Positions 51,201 through 63,200 of a stretch of DNA of 64,000 bases are shown here, piece after piece. Below the pieces are notes generated by a model. That model worked only from the letters and a program-made list of their open reading frames with translations. It did no database searches and was not told where the DNA came from. Every line of letters starts with the position of its first letter. Within the stretch, counting starts at the first letter, position 1. The position numbers and the translations under genes are program-made. Source of the DNA: Ridgeia piscesae (taxonomy: Eukaryota > Annelida > Polychaeta > Sabellida > Siboglinidae); the NCBI GenBank assembly GCA_025642075.2, contig JAODUO010000485.1, forward strand, positions 148,501 to 212,500, read 5' to 3'.

Positions 51201-54200
51201 GATGGTGTGTGGTAAGCTGTATGGTACGGTGTGTCGTGTAGATGGTGTGTGGTAAGCTATGTGGTATGATGTGTCGTGTAGATGGTGTGTAGTAAGCTGT
51301 ATGGTACGGTGTGTCGTGTAGATGGTGTGTTGTAAGCTGTATGGTACGGTGTGTCGTGTAGATGGTGTGTTGTAAGCTGTATGGTACGGTGTGTCGTGTA
51401 GATGGTGTGTAGTAAGCTGTATGGTACGGTGTGTCGTGTAGATGGTGTGTTGTAAGCTGTATGGTACGGTGTGTCGTGTAGATGGTGTGTTGTAAGCTGT
51501 ATGGTACGGTGTGTTGTGTAGATGGTGTGTAGTAAGCTGTATGGTACGGTGTGTCGTGTAGATGGTGTGTAGTAAGCTGTATGGTACGATGTGTCGTGTA
51601 GATAGTGTGTGGTAAGCTGTATGGTATGGTGTGTCGTGTAGATGGTGTGTTGTAAGCTATGTGGTACGGTGTGTCGTGTAGATGGTGTGTAGTAAGCTGT
51701 ATGATACGATGTATTGTGTAGATAGTGTGTGGTAGCTGTATGGTACAGTGTGTTGTGTAGATGGTGTGTAGTAAGCTGTATGATACGATGTGTCGTGTAG
51801 ATGGTGTGTGGTAGCTGTATGGTACGGTGTGTTGTGTAGACGGTGTGTAGTAAGCTGTATGATACGATGTGTTGTGTAGATGGTGTGTAGTAAGCTGTAT
51901 GGTACGATGTATTGTGCAGATGGTGTGTAGTAAGCTGTATGATACGATGTGTCGTGTAGATGGTGTGTAGTAAGCTGTATGATACGATGTGTCGTGTAGA
52001 TGGTGTGTAGTAAGCTGTATGGTACGATGTGTCATGTAGATGGTGTGTGGTAAGCTGTATGATACGATGTGTCGTGTAGATGGTGTGTAGTAAGCTGTAT
52101 GGTATGATGTATTGTGTAGATGGTGTGTAGTAAGCTGTATGGTATGATGTATTATGTAGATGGTGTGTAGTAAGCTATGTGGTACGGTGTGTCGTGTAGA
52201 TGGTGTGTGGTTAGCTGTATGGTATGGTGTGTTGTGTAGATGGTGTGTAGTAAGCTGTATGGTATGGTGTGTTGTGTAGATGGTGTGTGCTTAGCTGTAT
52301 GGTATGGTGTGTTGTGTAGATGGTATGTAGTAAGCTATGTGGTACGATGTGTCGTATAGATGGTGTGTGGTAAGCTGTATGGGACGGTGTGTCGTGTAGA
52401 TGGTGTGTGGTAAGCTGTATGGGACGGTGTGTCGTGTAGATGGTGTGTGGTAAGCTGTATGGTACGGTGTGTCGTGTAGATGGTGTGTGGTAAGCTGTAT
52501 GGGACGGTGTGTCGTGTAGATGGTGTGTGGTAAGCTGTATGGTACGGTGTGTCGTGTAGATGGTGTGTGGTAAGCTGTATGGGACGGTGTGTCGTGTAGA
52601 TGGTGTGTGGTAAGCTGTATGGTACGGTGTGTCGTGTAGATGGTGTGTGGTAAGCTGTATGGGACGGTGTGTCGTGTAGATGGTGTGTGGTAAGCTGTAT
52701 GGTACGGTGTGTCGTGTAGATGGTGTGTGGTAAGCTGTATGGGACGGTGTGTCGTGTAAATGGTGTGTGGTAAGCTGTATGGTACGGTGTGTCGTGTAGA
52801 TGGTGTGTGGTAAGCTGTATGGGACGGTGTGTCGTGTAGATGGTGTGTGGTAAGCTGTATGGGACGGTGTGTCGTGTAGATGGTGTGTGGTAAGCTGTAT
52901 GGTATGACGTGTCGTGTAGATGGTGTGTGGTAAGCTGTATGGTAGGGCGTATCGTGTAGATGGTGTGTGGTAAGCTGTATGGTACGGTGTGTCGTGTAGA
53001 TGGTGTGTGGTAAGCTGTATGGGACGGTGTGTCGTGTAGATGGTATGTGGTAAGCTATGTGGTACGATGTGTTGTGTAGATGGTGTGTGGTTAGCTGTAT
53101 GGTATGGTGTGTTGTGTAGATGGTATGTAGTAAGCTATGTGGTACGATGTGTCGTATAGATGGTGTGTGGTAAGCTGTATGGGACGGTGTGTCGTGTAGA
53201 TGGTGTGTGGTAAGCTGTATGGGACGGTGTGTTGTGTAGATGGTGTGTGGTTAGCTGTATGGTATGGTGTGTTGTGTAGATGGTATGTAGTAAGCTATGT
53301 GGTACGATGTGTCGTGTAGATGGTGTGTGGTAAGCTGTATGGTACGGTGTGTCGTGTAGATGGTGTGTGGTAAGCTGTATGGGACGGTGTGTCGTGTAGA
53401 TGGTGTGTGGTAAGCTGTATGGGACGGTGTGTCGTGTAGATGGTGTGTGGTAAGCTGTATGGTACGGTGTGTCGTGTAGATGGTGTGTGGTAAGCTGTAT
53501 GGTACAGTGTGTCGTGTAGATGGTGTGTGGTAAGCTATGTGGTACGATGTGTTGTGTAGATGGTGTGTGGTACTTAAGCTATGTGGTACGATGTGTCGTG
53601 TAGATGGTGTGTGGTAAGCTGTATGGTACGGTGTGTCGTGTAGATGGTGTGTGGTAAGCTATGTGGTACGATGTGTTGTGTAGATGGTGTGTGGTAAGCT
53701 ATGTGGTACGATGTGTTGTGTAGATGGTGTGTGGTAAGCTGTATGGTACGGTGTGTCGTGTAGATGGTGTGTGGTAAGCTATGTGGTACGATGTGTTGTG
53801 TAGATGGTGTGTGGTAAGCTATGTGGTACGATGTGTTGTGTAGATGGTGTGTGGTAAGCTGTATGGTACGGTGTGTCGTGTAGATGGTGTGTGGTAAGCT
53901 ATGTGGTACGATGTGTCGTGTAGATGGTGTGTGGTAAGCTATGTGGTACGGTGTGTCGTGTAGATGGTGTGTGGTAAGCTATGTGGTACGATGTGTTGTG
54001 TAGATGGTGTGTGGTAAGCTGTATGGTACGGTGTGTCGTGTAGATGGTGTGTGGTAAGCTATGTGGTACGATGTGTCGTGTAGATGGTGTGTGGTAAGCT
54101 ATGTGGTACGGTGTGTCGTGTAGATGGTGTGTGGTAAGCTATGTGGTATGATGTGTTGTGTAGATGGTGTGTGGTAAGCTATGTGGTACGGTGTGTCGTG

Positions 54201-57200
54201 TAGATGGTGTGTGGTAAGCTATGTGGTACGATGTGTTGTGTGGATGGTGTGTGGTAAGCTGTATGGTACGGTGTGTCGTGTAGATGGTGTGTGGTAAGCT
54301 ATGTGGTACGATGTGTTGTGTAGATGGTGTGTGGTAAGCTGTATGGTACGGTGTGTCGTGTAGATGGTGTGTAGTAAGCTGTATGGGACGGTGTGTTATG
54401 TAGATAATCTGTAGTAAGCTATGTGGTACGGTGTGTCGTGTAGATGGTGTGTGGTACTTAAGCTATGTGGTACGGTGTGTCGTGTAGATGGTGTGTGGTA
54501 AGCTGTATGGGATGGTGTGTCGTGTAGATGGTGTGTGGTAAGCTGTATGGGATGGTGTGTTTACTGTGTTATGTAGATGGTGTGTGGTACTTAAGCTATG
54601 TGGTACGGTGTGTCGTGTAGATGGTGTGTAGTAAGCTGTATGGTACGGTGTGTCGTGAAAATGGTGTGTAGTAAGCTGTATGATATGGTGTGTCGTGTAG
54701 ATAGTGTGTAGTAAGCTGTATGGGACAGTGTGTTATGTAAATTTGTAGTAACCTATGTGGTACGGTGTGTCGTGTAGATGGTGTGTGGTACTTAAGCTAT
54801 GTGGTACGGTGTGTCGTGTAGATGGTGTGTGGTACTTAAGCTATGTGGTACGGTGTGTCGTGTAGATGGTGTGTGGAACTTAAGCTATGTGGTACGGTGT
54901 GTCGTGTAGATGGTGTGTGGTACTTAACCTATGTGGTACGGTGTGTCGTGTAGATGGTGTGTGGTAAGCTGTATGGGATGGTGTGTCGTGTAGATGGTGT
55001 GTGGTACTTAACCTATGTGGTACGGTGTGTCGTGTAGATGGTGTGTGGTACTTAAGCTATGTGGTACGGTGTGTCGTGTAGATGGTGTGTGGTACTTAAG
55101 CTATGTGGTACGGTGTGTCGTGTAGATGGTGTGTGGTAAGCTGTATGGGATGGTGTGTCGTGTAGATGGTGTGTGGTAAGCTGTATGGGATGGTGTGTTT
55201 ACTGTGTTATGTAGATGGTGTGTGGTACTTAAGCTATGTGGTACGGTGTGTCGTGTAGATGGTGTGTAGTAAGCTGTATGGTACGGTGTGTCGTGAAAAT
55301 GGTGTGTAGTAAGCTGTATGATATGGTGTGTCGTGTAGATAGTGTGTAGTAAGCTGTATGGGACAGTGTGTTATGTAAATTTGTAGTAACCTATGTGGTA
55401 CGGTGTGTCGTGTAGATGGTGTGTGGTACTTAAGCTATGTGGTACGGTGTGTCGTGTAGATGGTGTGTGGTACTTAAGCTATGTGGTACGGTGTGTCGTG
55501 TAGATGGTGTGTGGTACTTAAGCTATGTGGTACGGTGTGTCGTGTAGATGGTGTGTGGTACTTAAGCTATGTGGTACGGTGTGTCGTGTAGATGGTGTGT
55601 GGTACTTAAGCTATGTGGTACGGTGTGTCGTGTAGATGGTGTGTGGTACTTAAGCTATGTGGTACGGTGTGTCGTGTAGATGGTGTGTGGTACTTAAGCT
55701 ATGTGGTACGGTGTGTCGTGTAGATGGTGTGTGGTACTTAAGCTATGTGGTACGGTGTGTCGTGTAGATGGTGTGTGGTACTTAAGCTATGTGGTACGGT
55801 GTGTCGTGTAGATGGTGTGTGGTACTTAAGCTATGTGGTACGGTGTGTCGTGTAGATGGTGTGTGGTACTTAAGCTATGTGGTACGGTGTGTCGTGTAGA
55901 TGGTGTGTGGTACTTAAGCTATGTGGTACGGTGTGTCGTGTAGATGGTGTGTGGTACTTAAGCTATGTGGTACGGTGTGTCGTGTAGATGGTGTGTGGTA
56001 CTTAAGCTATGTGGTACGGTGTGTCGTGTAGATGGTGTGTGGTACTTAAGCTATGTGGTACGGTGTGTCGTGTAGATGGTGTGTGGTACTTAAGCTATGT
56101 GGTACGGTGTGTCGTGTAGATGGTGTGTGGTACTTAAGCTATGTGGTACGGTGTGTCATGTAGATGGTGTGTGGTACTTAAGCTTTGTGGTACGGTGTGT
56201 CGTGTAGATGGTGTGTGGTACTTAACCTATGTGGTACGGTGTGTCGTGTAGATGGTGTGTGGTACTTAAGCTATGTGGTACGGTGTGTCGTGTAGATGGT
56301 GTGTGGTACTTAAGCTATGTGGTACGGTGTGTCGTGTAGATGGTGTGTGGTACTTAAGCTATGTGGTACGGTGTGTCGTGTAGATGGTGTGTGGTACTTA
56401 AGCTATGTGGTACGGTGTGTCGTGTAGATGGTGTGTGGTACTTAAGCTATGTGGTACGGTGTGTCGTGTAGATGGTGTGTGGTACTTAAGCTATGTGGTA
56501 CGGTGTGTCGTGTAGATGGTGTGTGGTACTTAAGCTATGTGGTACGGTGTGTCGTGTAGATGGTGTGTGGTACTTAAGCTATGTGGTACGGTGTGTCGTG
56601 TAGATGGTGTGTGGTACTTAAGCTATGTGGTACGGTGTGTCGTGTAGATGGTGTGTGGTACTTAAGCTATGTGGTACGGTGTGTCGTGTAGATGGTGTGT
56701 GGTACTTGACCTATGTGGTACGGTGTGTCGTGTAGATGGTGTGTGGTACTTAAGCTATGTGGTACGGTGTGTCGTGTAGATGGTGTGTGGTACTTAAGCT
56801 ATGTGGTACGGTGTGTCGTGTAGATGGTGTGTGGTACTTAAGCTATGTGGTACGGTGTGTCGTGTAGATGGTGTGTGGTACTTAAGCTATGTGGTACGGT
56901 GTGTCGTGTAGATGGTGTGTGGTACTTAAGCTATGTGGTACGGTGTGTCGTGTAGATGGTGTGTGGTACTTAAGCTATGTGGTACGGTGTGTCGTGTAGA
57001 TGGTGTGTGGTACTTAAGCTATGTGGTACGTTGTGTCGTGTAGATGGTGTGTGGTACTTAAGCTATGTGGTACGATGTGTCGTGTAGATGGTGTGTGGTA
57101 AGCTGTAGGGGTATGGTGTTTTTCGTTTTAGAATGGTGTGTGGTACTTAAGCTATGTGGTACGGTGTGTCGTGTAGATGGTGTGTGGTACTTAAGCTATG

Positions 57201-60200
57201 TGGTACGGTGTGTCGTGTAGATGGTGTGTGGTACTTAAGCTATGTGGTACGGTGTGTCGTGTAGATGGTGTGTGGTACTTAAGCTATGTGGTACGGTGTG
57301 TCGTGTAGATGGTGTGTGGTACTTAAGCTATGTGGTACGGTGTGTCGTGTAGATGGTGTGTGGTATAAGCTATGTGGTACGGTGTGTCGTGTAGATGGTG
57401 TGTGGTACTTAAGCTATGTGGTACGGTGTGTCGTGTAGATGGTGTGTGGTACTTAAGCTATGTGGTACGGTGTGTCGTGTAGATGGTGTGTGGTACTTAA
57501 GCTATGTGGTACGGTGTGTCGTGTAGATGGTGTGTGGTAAGCTGTATGGGATGGTGTGTTTACTGTGTTATGTAGATGGTGTGTGGTACTTAAGCTATGT
57601 GGTACGGTGTGTCGTGTAGATGGTGTGTGGTACTTAAGCTATGTGGTACGGTGTGTCGTGTAGATGGTGTGTGGTACTTAAGCTATGTGGTACGGTGTGT
57701 CGTGTAGATGGTGTGTGGTACTTAAGCTATGTGGTACGATGTGTCGTGTAGATGGTGTGTGGTACTTAAGCTATGTGGTACGGTGTGTCGTGTAGATGGT
57801 GTGTGGTACTTAAGCTATGTGGTACGGTGTGTCGTGTAGATGGTGTGTGGTACTTAAGCTATGTGGTACGGTGTGTCGTGTAGATGGTGTGTGGTAAAGC
57901 TATGTGGTACGGTGTGTCGTGTAGATGGTGTGTGGTACTTAAGCTATGTGGTACGGTGTGTCGTGTAGATGGTGTGTGGTACTTAAGCTATGCGGTACGG
58001 TGTGTCGTGTAGATGGTGTGTGGTACTTAAGCTATGTGGTACGGTGTGTCGTGTAGATGGTGCCCATCAGAGAGATGACCGATGTGATGAAGATTGTGAA
58101 GGAGCAGGCGAGTCTCAAGTCCAAGCAGTGGGTGCGACTCAAGCGCGGCCTCTACAGGGACGACCTCGCTCAGGTGGGTCATAGGGTCGTTGCTATGGTT
58201 ACTTCAGCACAACTTGCACTCTCAAGTTTTAAGTGGTGGAGATGTAACATTACATCGGTAAATGTGCATATTTGCTTACATACAGCAGTTTAGTTTTGAA
58301 CACATAAATATTGATTTGTATTAGTCATATTTTGTGCTTTATATATTTCTGGCTGAACATTTGTTAATTGTTAAATACAGTTTTGTCTGCTATAACTGTT
58401 ACTGTATTGTTCCTGAAAGCCTGTTTGTATATTAGTGTACACAGATTTGTAAACTAATCATTATAGCAATAAATCTACATTTCTAAAACAAATGTCATTA
58501 GAACAACTAATCTGACTCATTCAAACATATTATTTTGACCAAACTTGCATAGATACTTTCAGATACAACTGCATGGTCATATCTTGTTTGTTTACCTTGT
58601 GGGAATCAAGGATGCTATGTTTGCCTTTCTACAGAAAACCAAGATCGACCAATTGGGGAATTAATACCAAATAGTACCTAGACTATAGAGGCTTGCATTC
58701 CGTCATTTGGCTGCCAGCTGTATTTGTGTTATACTTTTAAGTTGACTTGACTCTGTGCGCAGGTTGACTACGTGGAGCCTTCACAGAATCTGGTCCATCT
58801 CAAGTTGATTCCTCGGGTCGACTACACAAAACCACGAGGAGCATTACGCACCGGCTCGAGTGTAAGTATCATGTGACTGTGTCATGTGACAGTTAAGCCA
58901 GTGAGTAGGGTATACAGTATGTTTATGGTTTGTTTAGTCATCGTGAACCTGCAGATCAGTTTGTTAAAAGTTAATTTGTTTCATTTGGTAGTATTTGGCA
59001 GCACATTGTAGATGTTACATATATTTAGCACTTCAGCGTAGAAGCCGGGCAGGTACATATGCTTTTTGTAACGTACATTTCTTTAGTGGAAATAAGTTGA
59101 AGATTATTTCATTTGCAATGTTTGGCACACTTGCTTTGCAAGAAAGCAGTTTTAGAGGGATGGAGCCTGTTCCTCTGCCTGCCCACAATTGGCAGAGGAG
59201 TCATTTGTATTGTATATCTCCTAAAATAAAGTGCTATTTTGTAACATTACCAGCAATGTTAATTAATTAATGTTAACATTAATTAATATTATTAACAGTT
59301 GAACATTATGTAATATAGTTTAAAATACGGCACAGAAACTAAACTGGCAGAAGACAGTCATGGCACATCATCGTTCAGATATCTCACAGCCAACAGATAA
59401 AAGCTGCTTTAAAAGTGTTAGTTTGTTCTATAATTCTTAATTGAGACACTCCACTGTCATGTTTGCTTGCTGTCAGGATGCAGAGAAGAGAAAGAAGTCG
59501 CGTAAGCCACCCCAGAAGCTGTTTGATGTTGATGCAATCAGGTTGGTGGATGGCACAATAGTCTGCCTCTTCCTAATTTGGTCCACTGTCAGTACTAAAA
59601 CAAATGTAGCTGCAGGTAATCTTCCTATCAAATTGCATTGATAAGAAAAAAACGGTTCACCACTGCACTGTTACACCTGCGAAATGTTCAAATTGTAAAC
59701 AAGATATGTGATTTGTAAATATCAATTATTGGCAATTATTGTTGATAAAAGAACTATTAGCCTTGGTTCAGAAGAGACCTCATAAGACTGGGAAAATACC
59801 TTCAATTTCAGTTGTTTTATTTGGCAGCATATATACATGGGTTTGGTTAGTATATGCATTTTAAAAATAATCGCAATTACTGATGCATACCTCAAAAATA
59901 AGCCAGACATGAAGAGATAATTCAAAATCTGCACAGGGTGCTGGTTGGTCAGCCAGAATATCCAACAATATTTCAGGTGTTCAATTTGGTGAATTTGTCA
60001 TAATTTCCAAAGAAAGTGACAAAGACTTTGGCAATGGAAAGTACAAAATCTGAGAAGTTGTATGATCTTTTGTTGCGTTAAAATAGGCTAAATCAGTTTG
60101 TGTAATTTGAAAGAAAAATACCACAAATGAGAATTAATTGTCCTGAAGTATAACAACACATTGTGAGCAATGTGACGTGATAGTAGTTGGTTGTCTGTGC

Positions 60201-63200
60201 AGGTCAATGGGAGGTGATGGTAGTTGGTTGTCTGTGCAGGTCATGGGAGGTGATGGTAGTTGGTTGTCTGTGCAGGTCAATGGGAGGTGATGGTAGTTGG
60301 TTGTCTGTACAGGTCATGGGAGGTGATGGTAGTTGGTTGTCTGTACAGGTCAATGGGAGGTGATGGTAGTTGGTTGTCTGTGCAGGTCAATGGGAGGTGA
60401 TGGTAGTTGGTTGTCTGTACAGGTCATGGGAGGTGATTGTAGTTGGTTGTCTGTACAGGTCATGGGAGGTGATGGTAGTTGGTTGTCTGTGCAGGTCAGG
60501 GGAGGTGATGGTAGTTGGTTGTCTGTACAGGTCATGGGAGGTGATGGCAGTTGGTTGTCTGTACAGGTCAATGGGAGGTGATGGTAGTTGGTTGTCTGTG
60601 CAGGTCAATGGGAGGTGAAGGTAGTTGGTTGTCTGTGCAGGTCAATGGGAGGTGATGGTAGTTGGTTGTCTGTACAGGTCATGGGAGGTGATAGTAGTTG
60701 GTTGTCTGTACAGGTCATGGGAGGTGATGGTAGTTGGTTGTCTGTACAGGTCATGGGAGGTGATAGTAGTTGGTTGTCTGTACAGGTCATGGGAGGTGAT
60801 GGTAGTTGGTTGTCTGTACAGGTCAATGGGAGGTGATAGTAGTTGGTTGTCTGTACAGGTCATGGGAGGTGATAGTAGTTGGTTGTCTGTACAGGTCATG
60901 GGAGGTGATGGTAGTTGGTTGTCTGTACAGGTCATGGGAGGTGATAGTAGTTGGTTGTCTGTACAGGTCATGGGAGGTGATAGTAGTTGGTTGTCTGTAC
61001 AGGTCATGGGAGGTGATGGTAGTTGGTTGTCTGTACAGGTCATGGGAGGTGATAGTAGTTGGTTGTCTGTACAGGTCAATGGGAGGTGATGGTAGTTGGT
61101 TGTCTGTACAGGTCAATGGGAGGTGATGGTAGTTGGTTGTCTGTACAGGTCAATGGGAGGTGATGGTAGTTGGTTGTCTGTACAGGTCAATGGGAGGTGA
61201 TAGTAGTTGGTTGTCTGTACAGGTCAATGGGAGGTGATGGTAGTTGGTTGTCTGTACAGGTCAATGGGAGGTGATGGTAGTTGGTTGTCTGTACAGGTCA
61301 ATGGGAGGTGATGGTAGTTGGTTGTCTGTGCAGGTCATGGGAGGTGATGGTAGTTGGTTGTCTGTGCAGGTCAATGGGAGGTGATGGTAGTTGGTTGTCT
61401 GTACAGGTCAATGGGAGGTGATGGTAGTTGGTTGTCTGTGCAGGTCATGGGAGGTGATGGTAGTTGGTTGTCTGTGCAGGTCAATGGGAGGTGATGGTAG
61501 TTGGTTGTCTGTGCAGGTCAATGGGAGGTGATGGTAGTTGGTTGTCTGTACAGGTCAATGGGAGGTGATGGTAGTTGGTTGTCTGTACAGGTCAATGGGA
61601 GGTGATGGTAGTTGGTTGTCTGTACAGGTCAATGGGAGGTGATGGTAGTTGGTTGTCTGTACAGGTCAATGGGAGGTGATGGTAGTTGGTTGTCTGTACA
61701 GGTCAATGGGAGGTGATGGTAGTTGGTTGTCTGTACAGGTCAATGGGAGGCGAGGTGACAACTGACGGAGACTTCCTCATCTTTGAAGGCAACCGCTACA
61801 GTCGCAAGGGCTTCCTGTTCAAGAGTTTTGTCATGTCCGCCATTGTGAGTAGCCACTGGCTTGGAGCTTAGGCCAAACACAGTTACTATTGCATATATTT
61901 TCCTCTGAATGTTTTTCTGTTATGTAGCACAGTTCTTGGGTAAGACAGATTTATGCAGTACGATATTAATACAGGTACATGTTCTGTAATACCTAACACA
62001 CTTCAACAGTCATACATAATAACGTCTCAAGAAACTTGAGTTGGCAAGTCGTCTGTATATTTCAGCCACTTTCTTGTATAACACAACAGTAAGGAAGCCA
62101 ACCAACACTACTATTGTGATATATGACCTAAGTGATGTGACAGGAGCAGGCCTGGTGCAGCTGCTGGTGGACATCTTTATTCAGTAAGGGCTTCTTGCTA
62201 GATGTGCCTGTGCCACATGTCATGGCCTGATCTATTACGCCCGTCATTAGACACTAATGTCTTGTGTTTAATTTGTGTTCACTTACAGCCAGTAGTGAAT
62301 GGTGATTGGTGACTCTAGTGACATAAATCTGTTGTTAATGACATGTGACGTTAATAATGCTTTTGCTGATGTTTCGTCCATGAGACCCAACAATTTCATT
62401 ACTCGCAAACTATGTTGTTCTTATAATTTGTTGACAGATTGCTGAAGGTGTTAAGCCGACACTTGCGGAGCTGGAGCGATTTGAAGACACACCAGAAGGC
62501 CTTGACATTGAGTGTATCCTTTGAGTCTCGCTGTGCACACATTGATGAAGTAGACTACACCAGACCGCTATCAACAACGCCAGCATCGGGTGACTTTTGT
62601 TTACAGATACGCCTCTGTGTTAAACAATGCTATCAGCTAAATTTGACGTCAGTGTGGAATTCTGGGCTTTCCCGTTATATAAAATATATACGCCATGCAT
62701 TGAGGGAAACACTGACGAATGCAACTCAAACAAGTGCGATTTATCCTGTTTTGTTTTACTGAATGCATGCTTGAAATGTTACGTAGCCTTTCTAAAAATT
62801 GTGTAAAAGGTAGTAAATGGTAATATTAATGAGAACTAGGCATTGCCAGCTGATGGAAAAAACATTAAAATATACTTTGGTGACAAGAAGTAAAAATTGT
62901 CACAAATCACCTTTGTTTTCTCAAAATCAAGTTCGCATACATACAACCCATTTCATTAGAACACGTCACATATATTATGGCAATGCTATTGGTAAAGAAA
63001 TGGAACTATAGTGCAGGTTATGTAAGATGGTGTGTGTTTGACCTTGACCCCTGACCCAGTGGTGCCTGAAGCAAAGTCAGCAGGTGATGCGAGCCACAAC
63101 TTTGCCCCCGGAGACCTGGTGGAAGTGTGCGAGGGTGAATTGATGCACCTGCAGGGTAAAGTACTGCGCATTGACGGAGAGAAGGTGACCATGCTGCCCA

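Noticed and set aside
51097..52035. A 312-codon minus-strand open frame (Thr/His/Tyr repeats)
   Set aside because: It lies wholly inside the SPT5 intron 6 minisatellite; a T-H-Y repeat from a 40-bp unit read through three phases is a composition artefact.
62439..62762. A 107-codon frame overlapping SPT5 exon 11
   Set aside because: It reads exon 11 in the wrong frame and then runs into the dispersed element.
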